Of a stretch of 64,000 nt of DNA, positions 1-10,457 are shown piece after piece. The notes under the pieces were generated by a model. The model saw only the letters and a list, made by a program, of their open reading frames with translations. It ran no database searches and was not told the DNA's origin. The position numbers and the translations under genes are program-made. Position 1 is the first letter of the stretch. Each line of letters begins with the position of its first letter. This DNA comes from Akkermansia muciniphila (GTDB lineage Bacteria; Verrucomicrobiota; Verrucomicrobiia; Verrucomicrobiales; Akkermansiaceae), in contig CAMCYK010000001.1 of NCBI GenBank assembly GCA_945883695.1, positions 40,730-104,729 on the forward strand, written 5' to 3'.

Positions 1-292
1 CGTCGATGTCGGGCATGTAGCCGCGCATTTCGCAGACCCAGATGCGGCCGGCGGGATCGAAGTCGAGGCAGACCGGCTTGTCGACGAGGGGCTCGGTGGC
101 GACCGGTTCGATGACGAACCCGGGGGCGAGCTGGAAGCTTTTCAGCGCGTCTTCCACCGACAGCACCGGCGACGGCGGGATCTCGCTTTCGGGCACGACC
201 GCGGCCATGTTGTCGTGTCCTTTGCGATCACCCTGCTGGGCAGCGAGCGGAAGGGTGGAAATGAGGGCGGCGGCGAGAAATTGCGGGCGCAT
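1..292 (-). CDS. PVC-type membrane-bound dehydrogenase, N-terminal part (runs off window)
   Basis: Only the first 97 codons lie in the window; the gene continues past base 1. The protein starts with a signal peptide (MRPQFLAAALISTLPLAAQQ). Further on are 'FQLAPGFVIEPVATEPLV' and 'FDPAGRIWVCEMRGYMPDID'. These match the start of the large PVC-superphylum proteins that combine a sorbosone/glucose dehydrogenase-like beta-propeller, often with HEAT repeats and a c-type haem domain. They are exported and thought to oxidise sugars. The propeller and any CxxCH motif are outside the window, so the substrate and haem content cannot be judged. The start is the ATG directly before the signal peptide. The family call rests on remembered similarity. 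Confidence 0.7.
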   Translation of the reverse strand, partial: MRPQFLAAALISTLPLAAQQGDRKGHDNMAAVVPESEIPPSPVLSVEDALKSFQLAPGFVIEPVATEPLVDKPVCLDFDPAGRIWVCEMRGYMPDID

Positions 293-464
293 GTGCTTGG
301 GTTTACGGGTGGGGCGGGCGGACTCTTCCCGGCCGGGGCTGAAAAGTCAAAATGTGTATGACAGGATCGCGGGACGGGTAAACTTCCATGGAGTGCCGGG
401 ATTTCAGGAACTCAAGGGGAAATCTCGCACTGGCCAAGCGGCGCGGAGGGTGCATGTTTGTTCC

Positions 465-797
465 ATGAAGAAATCGTTTCTCCTGCTGCCCGTGATTCTG
501 GCGTTCGTGTCCTGCGACAAAAGCCCGTCGGCTGCCGCGCCGAAAGCGGTGGAAGTCGACGAGCCGGCGGCCGATCCGAAGACCCCTGGCGAACGTCTCG
601 ACCGGGCGCTCCAGAAGACCGGGGAAGGGCTGCAGGTCGCCGGGGAGAAGACCGAGGAGGGCCTGAGGACCGCCAAGGAGAAGACCGAGGCGGGGCTGGA
701 CAAGGCGGCGGAAGCGACCGGTAGATTCCTCAGGGAGGTGGGCGAGAAGATCGAGGAGCAGGCCGAGAAGCCGGTGCCGCCGGCGGAAGAGCCCTGA
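465..797 (+). CDS. small lipoprotein with amphipathic helical repeats
   Basis: This is a 110-residue protein with a lipoprotein-type signal (MKKSFLLLPVILAFVSCDKS); the Cys at residue 17 is the likely lipidated residue. Residues about 45-95 are a run of charged 11-residue-like repeats (KTGEGLQVAGEKTEEGL, RTAKEKTEAGLDKAAEATG) predicted to form one long amphipathic helix. The tail is Pro/Glu-rich. The frame is open upstream of this ATG, but the lipoprotein signal fixes the start; a GGAGG lies about 16 bases before it. Helical-repeat lipoproteins of this sort are found at envelopes, but no function can be assigned. It is a single gene, divergent from the dehydrogenase. Confidence 0.7.
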   Translation: MKKSFLLLPVILAFVSCDKSPSAAAPKAVEVDEPAADPKTPGERLDRALQKTGEGLQVAGEKTEEGLRTAKEKTEAGLDKAAEATGRFLREVGEKIEEQAEKPVPPAEEP

Positions 798-810
798 GGG
801 TGCGCGCGCG

Positions 811-854
811 CGGTGGCCTCGGGCCGCAGGCCACCGGGGGCGCGGAGGCTCCGC
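811..854. repeat. two adjacent GC-rich hairpins after the lipoprotein gene
   Basis: A 9-bp perfect stem (811-819 with 828-836) is followed at once by a second stem (842-846 with 850-854, extendable with a bulge). They lie 14 bases past the stop at 797 in the gap between convergent genes. No T-run follows, so they are more like palindromic intergenic repeats than intrinsic terminators. A comparable hairpin pair sits in the convergent gap at 3807-3849. Confidence 0.45.
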
Positions 855-984
855 CCCGCAGAGTGGTCCATTCGCTCCGCCGCCCGTTCCAGCCTGCATT
901 GCCAAAACAAGCCGTCCCCTGGCTTCTGCGGGCCGGAGGCCCCCAGTGGTGGCTCCCACCCCGGTGCCGGCGTTTTCCAAGCGG

Positions 985-2514
985 TCAGAGCATCGCCTTG
1001 AAGCTCGCGAGCGCGTCGGCGTAGGTCGCGGCCAGCGAGGCGTCCGGCTCCACCCTGGAGCCGGCGGCGGGCTTGCAGAAATCGGCGCTGAGGCGGGCGA
1101 GGTCGTGGCCGCAGGCATGGGCGGCGCGCAGGGCGGCGCCGAGACCGGCCCCGTTGGCGATCGCGAAACGCTCGACCGGGGCTTGAAAAATATTGGCGAC
1201 CAGTTGGGCGATGCCGTCATTTTGCGACGCACCGCCGGTCAGGCGGATCAAGCCGGCCTTCTCGCCAATCCACTGGCTGTGGAGGCGCATGTTGAGGAAC
1301 TGGCCTTCGAGCAGGGCGCGGACCTGGACGGCCGCCGGGGCGTCGGCGGGGAAATTCCTCACCGGGCCGTCGAAGTCGCGGCGCGGGGTGATTTCAGGAC
1401 CGAAGAAGGGGAGCATCAACCTGCCCTCATTGCCGGCGGGCGTGAGGGCGAGGCCGTCCACGTCGAAGGCGGACCAGTCGAGTCCGCAGGTGTCGCGCAG
1501 CGCCTCGCGGGCCAGCGAGCCGTTGCGGAAACAGATCAACGACATGAAGCCGCCGGCCGGATTGCCGAAGACATGGCCGAAGCCCTGCGGGTCGGTGACC
1601 GGCTTTTCCATCGCGGCGAAGAACGTGTCGGAGGTGCCGAGCGAGATCACGATGGTGCCGGGCGCGGTGGCACCCATGCCGACCAGCGAGGAAGGATTGT
1701 CGCCGGTCGAAAGGACAACCTGGCAGTCCGGCGAGAGGCCGAACTTCTCGACGAAGTATTCCGACACGAAGCCGGCGATGGTGGTGCCGGCGGCGGCGGG
1801 CGGAAGCTTGGCGCGGAGGTCCGGCGCGGTGGCGTCGAGCAGGGCGTCATCCCAGCCGAGGGTCTGCAAGTTCAGCAGGTTCATGCCCGCGCCGTCGCCG
1901 TGGTCGATGGCGATCGACTTGCCGGCGAGGACCGAGCCGACGAAAGAGCTCACGAGGTGGATGACGGCGGTCTTTTCGTAGGCGGCGGGGTCCTGCTTGA
2001 AGAAGCGGCGGATCTGCGGGCCGGTGAAGCGCTCGACGGCGATCGAGCCGGACTTGCGGCAGACCTCGGCATTGCCGCCGACCGCCGCGGCGATCTCGGC
2101 GCACTCGGCGCCGGTCGAGGTGTCCATCCAGATCGGCGCGGTGGCGCGGGTGAGGGCGCCGGAAAGCTGGCCTTCGAGCGATCCGGCGGCCTTCAGCGAA
2201 CCAAGGCGGGATTCCAAGGTGTCGTCGAAGTAGAGCGAGCCGTGCTGCTGGCCGGAGCAGGCGACGGCGATGACGGGGGAAAGGTCGAAGCCGTCGGCGA
2301 GCTGTTGGAAAACCAGGTCGAGCGCCTCCATCCACATCCGCGGGTCGGCGTGGACCTCGCCGTCCCTGCCGCCGGGGAGGAAGCCGCTGGGCGACTTGTA
2401 GGCGGGCAGGGCGCTGCCGAAGTTCACTGAGGCCTCGCGGACGATCGCGCCGCTGGCGGGGTCGATGACAAGGGCGGAGAGCGACTGGGTGGAGGAATCG
2501 AGGCCGAGGAACAT
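985..2514 (-). CDS. xylB: xylulokinase, FGGY carbohydrate kinase family
   Basis: This 509-residue protein is predicted to phosphorylate D-xylulose to xylulose 5-phosphate in the cytoplasm, feeding the pentose phosphate pathway. The N-terminal sugar-kinase ATPase fold starts with the phosphate-1 motif GLDSSTQSLSA (residues 4-14). 'PIWMDTSTG' (D131) is in the sugar-binding region. 'STGDNPSSLVGMG' supplies the likely catalytic base D272. 'VISLGTSDTFFA' and 'IRLTGGASQNDGIAQLVANI' are the phosphate-2 and adenosine regions of the C-terminal domain. The length is normal for the longer, eukaryote-like xylulokinases. No xylose isomerase or sugar transporter is beside it, so substrate choice rests on family resemblance. 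Confidence 0.85.
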   Translation of the reverse strand: MFLGLDSSTQSLSALVIDPASGAIVREASVNFGSALPAYKSPSGFLPGGRDGEVHADPRMWMEALDLVFQQLADGFDLSPVIAVACSGQQHGSLYFDDTLESRLGSLKAAGSLEGQLSGALTRATAPIWMDTSTGAECAEIAAAVGGNAEVCRKSGSIAVERFTGPQIRRFFKQDPAAYEKTAVIHLVSSFVGSVLAGKSIAIDHGDGAGMNLLNLQTLGWDDALLDATAPDLRAKLPPAAAGTTIAGFVSEYFVEKFGLSPDCQVVLSTGDNPSSLVGMGATAPGTIVISLGTSDTFFAAMEKPVTDPQGFGHVFGNPAGGFMSLICFRNGSLAREALRDTCGLDWSAFDVDGLALTPAGNEGRLMLPFFGPEITPRRDFDGPVRNFPADAPAAVQVRALLEGQFLNMRLHSQWIGEKAGLIRLTGGASQNDGIAQLVANIFQAPVERFAIANGAGLGAALRAAHACGHDLARLSADFCKPAAGSRVEPDASLAATYADALASFKAML

Positions 2515-2520
2515 GCGCTT

Positions 2521-2595
2521 TAGAAACCAGAGGCAAGAGGCAAGAGACCAGAAGGAAAAGCGGCATGATCGGCGCCCCAGTGGGGGGAAGGCTCT
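2521..2595. repeat. purine-rich 'ggcaaga' repeat in the xylB leader
   Basis: The stretch just upstream of xylB contains 'aggcaagaggcaagagacc', a short tandem purine-rich repeat. It resembles the 'aagacgcaagac' elements found in other gaps of this window (5295-5345, 48244-48366, 52651-52690). No gene is seen. Confidence 0.35.
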
Positions 2596-2730
2596 TCACA
2601 GTCCGAGTTCCTGGCGCAGGGACTCGAAGAGCGGATCGCGCGGGGAGGGGGTGACGGGTTTCTTTTGCGGTGGCTTCCGGGCGGAGCGGGAGGGCTTTTC
2701 CGCGGGGCGGCGGGGCGGGCGGGGATTCAT
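2596..2730 (-). CDS. possible 44-residue basic, proline-rich peptide
   Basis: This is a short open frame of 44 residues (starts MNPRPPRRPAEKPSRS, ends DPLFESLRQELGL). It is very rich in Pro, Arg and Lys, with an amphipathic C-terminal tail. It lies 80 bases upstream of xylB on the same strand. The C-terminal 'FESLRQELGL' looks like selected protein sequence, but the rest could be chance in high-GC DNA. I do not recognise a family. Conservation of the tail in relatives would decide whether it is a gene. Confidence 0.35.
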   Translation of the reverse strand: MNPRPPRRPAEKPSRSARKPPQKKPVTPSPRDPLFESLRQELGL

Positions 2731-3192
2731 GGGGTCCGGGTGGTCGGGTTGGAAATGTCGGCTGGCAGAGGTCGGCGGATCGCCAGGAAGAGCAGGGGCC
2801 TCACCGGTGAAGCGGTGATGAAAGGAAAGTGAAATCGAAGGGCCATGAGAGCCGCCGGAGGCCCTCGGACTGCTGCGATGATTCGCAGCTTTCGATTGCA
2901 AGGGGAGGCCCGCCGCTCCTGTGGACGGAGGCGACCTGCCGGGATCGCCGCGTTGCGCCTGAACGGACGGCCTCACCCTTCATTCCGAGAGCTGCGAATC
3001 ATCGCAGCAGTCCAAGAGCCGCCGGCGGGGAGTCGCCGCGGCCTGGAACGAATTTCGTGCCTCGCCCGGATCACCCGGCGGGTGGGGGCGGGGCTGATGG
3101 CCGGGGGTGGAGGCGGCCCGCCGGGGTCGAGGGACGGTCGGAAAGCCCGCGGAAGACCCTTGCGTCGGCCGAGATCTCGACAAGGCTCGTGG
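2731..3192. other. non-coding stretch with a long inverted repeat
   Basis: No convincing gene lies in these 462 bases. The notable content is the inverted repeat whose arms are at 2867-2890 and 2990-3013. The rest is GC-rich sequence leading to the CIA30-like gene at 3193. Confidence 0.5.
2852..3028. repeat. 24-bp perfect inverted repeat with a 99-bp spacer
   Basis: Bases 2867-2890 (core ctgctgcgatgattcgcag) are the exact reverse complement of 2990-3013. The match extends outward for roughly 15 more bases with three mismatches (the 'ccgccgg.gg' flanks), giving arms of about 40 bp. The spacer has no recognisable gene. It could be a small non-autonomous mobile element, a dispersed palindromic repeat, or a large cruciform. 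No target-site duplication was obvious. Confidence 0.7.
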
Positions 3193-3783
3193 ATGACCGC
3201 CTCCTTCCGCTTCGCTATGATTCCGGGCGCCTTGGCCCTTGCCCTTTTCGGATTAGCCGCGGCGGCCGACGAGGTGGCGACGCGCCCGTCGGAGCTCCAC
3301 CTGAAATTCGACGGCGATGCCGCGGAACCCGAGTGGACCGCGCAGAACGACAGCGTGATGGGGGGCGTGTCGAAAGGGGGGGCGGTGGTGCGCGACGGCG
3401 TGCTGGCATTCACCGGGTCGCTCTCGCTGGAGAACAACGGCGGCTTCGCCCAGGTGCGCATCCAGAATCTCGATCGTGATCTTGCGGGGAAGAAGGGGGT
3501 GAAACTGCGGGTCATGGGCGATGGCCGGAAGTATCAATTGCGTCTCGCGACCGATGCCCGCCACCGCGGATCCCGCATTTCCTACAGCGTGGAGTTCCCG
3601 ACCACGGCCGGCAGCTGGACGGAGGTCGAAGTGCGCTTCGCCGATTTGAAAGCGAGCCATCACGGCAACGCGTTGGACGGTCCACCGGTCAATCTCTCGC
3701 AAGTCGAGGAAATGAGCTTCCTGATCGGCGACAAGCGCGAGGGGCCGTTCGCGCTGAAGGTCGACTGGCTGAAGGTCGAGTGA
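3193..3783 (+). CDS. CIA30-like (complex I intermediate-associated protein 30) domain protein, exported
   Basis: This 196-residue protein has an N-terminal signal peptide (…ALALALFGLAAAADE). It is followed by a CIA30-type beta-sandwich: 'WTAQNDSVMGGVSKGG' (the family's typical 'NDxVMGGxS' signature, near residues 50-65), then 'GFAQVRIQNLDRDLAG', 'GVKLRVMGDGRKYQLRL' and 'MSFLIGDKREGPFALKVDWL' at the end. In mitochondria CIA30 helps build complex I. Bacterial relatives are mostly uncharacterised and, like this one, are often secreted and carbohydrate-module-like. A second in-frame ATG at 3217 would also leave a good signal peptide. It is convergent with creC and stands alone. Confidence 0.75.
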   Translation: MTASFRFAMIPGALALALFGLAAAADEVATRPSELHLKFDGDAAEPEWTAQNDSVMGGVSKGGAVVRDGVLAFTGSLSLENNGGFAQVRIQNLDRDLAGKKGVKLRVMGDGRKYQLRLATDARHRGSRISYSVEFPTTAGSWTEVEVRFADLKASHHGNALDGPPVNLSQVEEMSFLIGDKREGPFALKVDWLKVE

Positions 3784-3806
3784 CGGGTGGCCGGGGGCGG
3801 TGTCAC

Positions 3807-3849
3807 CCGCCAGCAGGCTGGCGGAGGGAGAGCGGCAGCAGGCTGCCGC
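3807..3849. repeat. pair of REP-like hairpins with CAGG loops
   Basis: Two 7-bp perfect hairpins (3807-3813 with 3818-3824, and 3832-3838 with 3843-3849) have identical 4-base loops (cagg) and are 7 bases apart. They fill the gap between convergent genes (stops at 3783 and 3862). There is no T-run. The equal loops and twin layout resemble REP/BIME-type palindromic units; they could also block read-through transcription or 3' exonucleases. Confidence 0.55.
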
Positions 3850-3861
3850 AGTCCACGAGTA

Positions 3862-5289
3862 CTACGCGAGGACCGGCAAGCTCAGGCGGGCGACGGTGCC
3901 GCCCTCGGCGCGGGCTTCGAGGGCTACCGTGCCGCCGTGCAGCTCGGCGGCTTCCTTGACCAGGGTCAGGCCGAGGCCGGTGCCTTTGCGGCCGGAGCCG
4001 TGGTGCTTGAGCGAGTAGAAGCGCTCGAAGATCTTGTCGGTCGCGTAATCCGGAACGCCGGGGCCGCGGTCGGAGATCGAGATGACGCCGTCGGCCTGAA
4101 GTACGATGGCCACCGTGGATCCGGCGGGGGAGAAGTCGATCGCGTTCTCCAGCAGGTTGGTCACGGCGGAGCGGAGGATGAAGGCGTCGCCACGGACCGG
4201 GACGGGAGTTCCGGGTAGCGAAACCGCGAGGGTCACCTTCGCCAGGTCGGCGGGCGGGCGGGCCTGGTCGATGGCGCGGGCGACGATCGGGCCGAGATCG
4301 ACGGGGTCGGTCGCGTCGAGGCTGCTGCGGCCTTCCAGCGCGGAGAGTTCGAGCAGCCGGTTGAGCAGCCGTTCGGCGCGGCCGGACTCCGCGCGGATGT
4401 TTTCGAGGAAACGGTGGCGGTCGGCGGGCGGCATGTCCTCGCCGAGCAACTCGGCCGCACCGCGGATGGCGGCCAGCGGGCTTTTCATCTCGTGGGTCAG
4501 GGTTTGGACGTAGCGCTCGGCGTAGCGGCGGCCTTCCAGCGCCTCGCGCATCGATTCGAGCGCGCGGGCAAGGGTGTTGACCTCCTTGCCGGCCCCGAGT
4601 TTCGGCAGCGGCGGGCGCTTGCCGGACTCGATCTCGCGGGCGTATTCGGTGAGCCGGCCGACCGGCAGGTATTGCCAGATGAACACCGCGGTCACCAGGA
4701 ACAGGATGCCCGCGCCGACCAGCCCGGTGCCCCAGTAGATGCCGCGGCGGCGGGCGTCGAGGATCGGCAGCACGTCGGCCTGCGGTTTGTAAACGGTCAG
4801 CACCCCGAAGGGATCGTCCGGCGGGCCGACCAGCGCGCCGACGTGGAGCACGGACGAAAGCGGGTTCTCCTCGTCGGTGCGGCTACTACGGGCACCGTAC
4901 TGGCCGCGCAGGGTGTAATACACGTCACGCATCGCGGCGAGATTCCTGCCTTCCAACTTGCCGCCGGAATCGAAGATCACCGTGCCGCCCGCGTCGGTCA
5001 GATAGGTGCCGAGACCGACGTCGTGTTTCAGGTGCTTGTGGATGTCGGCCACGAACTTCCGCCGCGAGGCGCCTTCGAAACCGCGCCGGAAGCGCTCCTG
5101 GTCGAAACCGCCGGCCGCCAGGTCGGCCTCGACGAAGGCGGCGAGCAGCTGGGCGGCATCGACCATCGACTCCTCGGTCGCCTGATAGGTTTGCGGTTCG
5201 ACGACCGACAGCTGCTGGCGGACCAGCAGGTAGATGCCGGCGCCGATGATCAGGGCGATGACGAGCAGGGTGACGCGGGTCAGGCGCAT
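3862..5289 (-). CDS. creC: CreC-type two-component sensor histidine kinase
   Basis: This 475-residue membrane kinase matches the usual CreC length. TM1 is at residues 6-25 (VTLLVIALIIGAGIYLLV) and TM2 near 180-205. Between them is a periplasmic sensor region containing 'GLGTYLTDAGGTVIFDSG'. After TM2 come a HAMP linker, HisKA with the phospho-accepting His in 'LTHEMKSPLAAIRGAAELL', and a HATPase_c domain with N box (NLLENAIDFSP), G1 (ISDRGPGVPD), F box (FERFYS) and G2 (GTGLGLTLV). CreC phosphorylates CreB in carbon/metabolic control. No creB or other response regulator is adjacent. The frame is open upstream into the surface-protein remnant, but MRLTRVTLLV is the natural start. Confidence 0.88.
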   Translation of the reverse strand: MRLTRVTLLVIALIIGAGIYLLVRQQLSVVEPQTYQATEESMVDAAQLLAAFVEADLAAGGFDQERFRRGFEGASRRKFVADIHKHLKHDVGLGTYLTDAGGTVIFDSGGKLEGRNLAAMRDVYYTLRGQYGARSSRTDEENPLSSVLHVGALVGPPDDPFGVLTVYKPQADVLPILDARRRGIYWGTGLVGAGILFLVTAVFIWQYLPVGRLTEYAREIESGKRPPLPKLGAGKEVNTLARALESMREALEGRRYAERYVQTLTHEMKSPLAAIRGAAELLGEDMPPADRHRFLENIRAESGRAERLLNRLLELSALEGRSSLDATDPVDLGPIVARAIDQARPPADLAKVTLAVSLPGTPVPVRGDAFILRSAVTNLLENAIDFSPAGSTVAIVLQADGVISISDRGPGVPDYATDKIFERFYSLKHHGSGRKGTGLGLTLVKEAAELHGGTVALEARAEGGTVARLSLPVLA

Positions 5290-5294
5290 GGGGA

Positions 5295-5345
5295 AGAGAC
5301 TCAAGACGAGAAGCGGCAAGACGCAAGACTTGAGGAGAGACGCAA
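5295..5345. repeat. 'aagacgcaagac' repeat at the creC / surface-protein junction
   Basis: The run 'gactcaagacgag…ggcaagacgcaagacttgagg' ends a few bases before the creC start. The same motif fills gaps after actB and after actF. Here it is exactly where homology to the beta-strand-repeat protein stops, and it is translated without a stop into creC. This suggests the junction formed at the repeat. Confidence 0.6.
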
Positions 5346-7934
5346 AAGGCCCGCCGGCGATCGCGTTGATCTGGGCGTCGGTCAGGTTGGCGGGACCGGC
5401 GATGCCGCCGAAGCCGGCTCCGGCCGCGACGGTGATTCTCGTCAAGTCGGCCGGGATGGCATTGAGGTCCTCGATCGCCAGCCTGCCGGCGGTGACCGTG
5501 GTCGTGCCGGCGTAGGTATTGGTCCCGCTGAGGAACAGGAAGCCGTCCCCGAGTTTCTCGAGGCTGCTGGCTCCGATGATGTTGCCGGAGTAGGCGAGAT
5601 CGACCGCCGCGGTTCCGTCGCCGACATGGACGCGGGTCGGGGAGCCGAGGGTCGCCTTGGCGGCGATGACGGCGGTGCCCGGGTGCGCCCGGGTGCGCCA
5701 GGGTGGTGATGGTGGGATCGAGGCCGCCGGAGAAGCGCAGGTCCAGCCCGTCGCCGCCGTTGGAAAGCGCGAGGGACACGGTGCCGCCGGTCATGGTGAG
5801 GGAGTTCAGGTGGTTGTATTCCGACGGATTCCACAACCCGCCGATGTCGCCGCCGGTGAGGGTGTAGTTTTGCGCGACGGAGTTGTTGAAGGTCATCGAA
5901 CCCGGCGCGGGGTTGCCGACGACGGTGACGGTGCCGCCGAAGAGTCCGCCCGAGGTGGCGATGACGCTGTCGTTGAAGGTCACCCTGTCGCCGTTGGCGA
6001 AGAAGGTGTCGGTGCTGCTCCAGTTGGCCTCCGGGCCGCCGATCTGCCAGTTGTTGACCGCCACCGACCCGCCCACCGTGATTCCGGCGGGAATTCCGAG
6101 GCCGCCGGCGGCGACGGTGAGGGTGCCGGTGTAACCGCTCGCGCTGCCGCCGAGGATGAGGATGCCCGCGCCGCTCTTGGTCAGGGGCGCGGCCCCGCCG
6201 AGGGTGACGGCCAGGGTCGCGTTGGTGGCGGCCCGGAGGGTGCTGGCGCTGCTGACCCGCAAGGGACCGGTGCCCGGGGTGCCGGGGCCCGCGAGTACGA
6301 CGGTGCCGCCGTCGAGCGTCACCGTGCCGGCGAGGGTGCTGGCGGACTCGAGGGTGAGGGTGCCCGCCGTGGATTTGGTGAAATTGCCGGAGCCGGTGAG
6401 CAGTCCGCCGATGGCTCCGCGGCCAAGGTTCAGGGTCGAGCCGCCCCGCACCTCGACCTTGGTTCCGGCGGGAGCCGACAGGGCGGCGAGGTTGACCGTT
6501 TGGGCGGCGTCGGGGCCGGTCACGACCAGCGACTTGCCATCGAACAGGCTGATGATCTCGTTGTAGGTGCCCGCGTTGAGGGTCACGGCGGCGCCGAGGT
6601 TGGCCGCGACCAGACCGGCCTGGATGGTGGCGAAGGCGTTGGTGCCGTAAGTGGCGGCCTGGTTGCCGGCGGTTCCGGCATCCGCGTCGGCAATCGGGGT
6701 GCCCGGGGCGAGCGCCGACCAGTCGTCGTCGACATAGACCGGCGCGTCGTCATCGACGATCGAGACCGCGACGGTCGCCGAGGAAGCGTTCCCCCCGGGA
6801 ATGTTGATGGTGAAGCCGGACGAATCGACCGCGGGGGCACCGCCGGGATTGAAGGCCCCGTTCGGATTGTAGGTGAAGTCCCCGTTCGCGTTGAGGGTCA
6901 GCAAGGCTCCCGAGGGCAAGGCGAGGGCCTGCCCGACGCTGGCCGGGTTGCCATTCACGGCGGTCACGACGGCGGGCGCGCCGCTGTAGGCGGCCTGTAG
7001 TCCCGCGACGCGGAGCTCCATCAACGTGAAGTTTTGGTGGCCTCGGGGGTGGCGTCCGAGTCGTTCCCGGTGACCCGGATCTTGGCTACGGTGGAACCGT
7101 CCGGGACGATGCCGTTGCTGGACACCCGGAGGTGCGGCGTCGCGCCGTCCGGAATTGCCAGTCCGATTGCCTGGCCGAGCACGTTGCCGCCGGCGTCGAG
7201 AAAGGCGACCTCCACGTGGTTGTCGCGGTCCTGGTTGGAGTTGCGGCCGTAGAGGTCCACCGCGAGCTGGTTGGACGGCCCGTCCAGGACCGGCGGGCTG
7301 AGATCGTAGATCAGGACGGCGGGGCCGTTGCCGCTGGCGTTGTGGAAGCCGGTGCCGGTACCGAAGGCCAGGTTCGGCAGCGGACTGGCGGGGCTGAGGG
7401 GATTGTAGGCGAAGCCGTCGTCGAGGGTGCCCTCAAGCGTGCCCCCGTAGCCGTTGGCACCGAGGATCAGCGAGGGCGGGCTGAGCAGCGGGACGTTGCC
7501 CGGGGCGACGCCCGACCTGTAGGCCACGTTGTCCACCATCCCGAAACCCCAGCCGCCATGATAGTAGTCGATCCAGTCGATCACGAAAAGCTCGCCCGGA
7601 TAAGTCGTGTTGATGGTCTTGAGCTGGGCGATGCTCCACCCCGTGTTCTCCCGGAGTTGAAGAATCCGCCGGTGCCGCGGCCGCCGTCGTTGGCGCCGGC
7701 GCTGGAGAATACCACGCCGCTTGGTCCGGAGACGCCGAGGGTGTCGATCCATCCGTCGAGCGAGGCCCCGTCGTTGCCGACAAGATCGAAATCGTAAGCC
7801 TGGATCGTCGGCGGCTGGGCGAGCACGTTGCCGGTCGCGGCGGGACCGGTTTCGCTGACGGTGACGTTCCGGTTGGAGGCAAGCGGAACCTGGGCGGCGA
7901 GCGTGCCCGTGAGGGCTGCTCCCGCCAGAAGCAT
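5344..7934 (-). pseudogene. autotransporter-repeat surface protein, frameshifted three times and truncated at its C-terminus
   Basis: The pieces read as one protein of about 860 residues. It has a signal peptide (MLLAGAALTGTLAAQ), a beta-sandwich-like N-terminal region ('IDWIDYYHGGWGFGMVDNVAY'), 'DFTYNPNGAF', and many autotransporter-associated beta-strand repeats ('LTKSGAGILILGG', 'TNTYAGTTTVTAGRL'). Three faults break it. One base is missing near 7650-7654; one is missing in the T4 run at 7032-7035; and a 10-bp tandem duplication lies at 5678-5697. Removing one copy and adding two single bases gives one continuous frame. There is no C-terminal anchor: the frame runs into creC at a dispersed repeat. 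It could be a decaying gene, a phase-variable gene, or partly sequencing error. Confidence 0.75.
5678..5697. repeat. 10-bp tandem duplication (cccgggtgcg x2) causing a frameshift
   Basis: The unit cccgggtgcg occurs twice in direct contact inside the surface-protein remnant. Deleting one unit restores '…TITTLAHPGTAVIAAKATLG', joining the upstream and downstream frames. Ten bases is not a multiple of three, so gain or loss of a unit switches the frame. Confidence 0.85.
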
Positions 7935-8238
7935 CAATGGATTTTCATAATGGTTTTTTATCGAATCCGGCGCTCTTGGGCGGAGCGGCACCGCACCGAT
8001 GGCCCTCAGGGCATCGACGATACAATTCCCAACTTACTCGTTCCGGATCTGAGGTGGCAAGTCGGCAATCGACCGTCGGATTCTTCCAGCAGCCGGGGTT
8101 TCACCGGGGTTCGTCACCCGCGGCTTGCCAGGCCCGGAAGAAGTCCCGATCACTCCGGCCCGCACCCGACGCCGGATCCGATTCACCTCAGCTCCTGCTT
8201 GACCGCCGGTCTTTTATCCGTTCATCTGAACAAGTTCC
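7935..8238. other. divergent intergenic region, surface-protein remnant / recQ
   Basis: This 304-base gap separates the start of the minus-strand surface-protein remnant from plus-strand recQ. There is an AT-rich patch at 7947-7972 just upstream of the remnant's start. I see no gene, clear promoter hexamers, hairpin or ribosome binding site. recQ has no obvious Shine-Dalgarno. Confidence 0.4.
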
Positions 8239-10350
<2,112 letters not shown>

Positions 10351-10457
10351 GATTTCCCCGGGCGTTGCCGGTCGTGCGCGGTTCGCACGTCGAGCGCCGG
10401 CGCGGGCGCGGCTCCCCTCGCCATGCCGGACCGGGAATATTCCGTTGCGGGGCAAGC

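Noticed and set aside
42-464. Upstream extension of the lipoprotein frame
   Set aside because: The lipoprotein signal starts at 465, and the upstream part overlaps the antisense dehydrogenase start.
946-2430. Plus-strand open frame opposite xylulokinase
   Set aside because: The minus strand has full FGGY-kinase motifs, while this product is Gly/Arg/Glu-rich without motifs.
3862-5445. A longer CreC starting at 5445
   Set aside because: The extra 52 residues are the tail of the surface-protein remnant plus translated repeat; the natural CreC start is 5289. The in-frame join is reported as a finding.
10351-10457. Terminator between recQ and the PEP-CTERM gene
   Set aside because: The gap is GC-rich with small possible stems but has no T-run on either strand.
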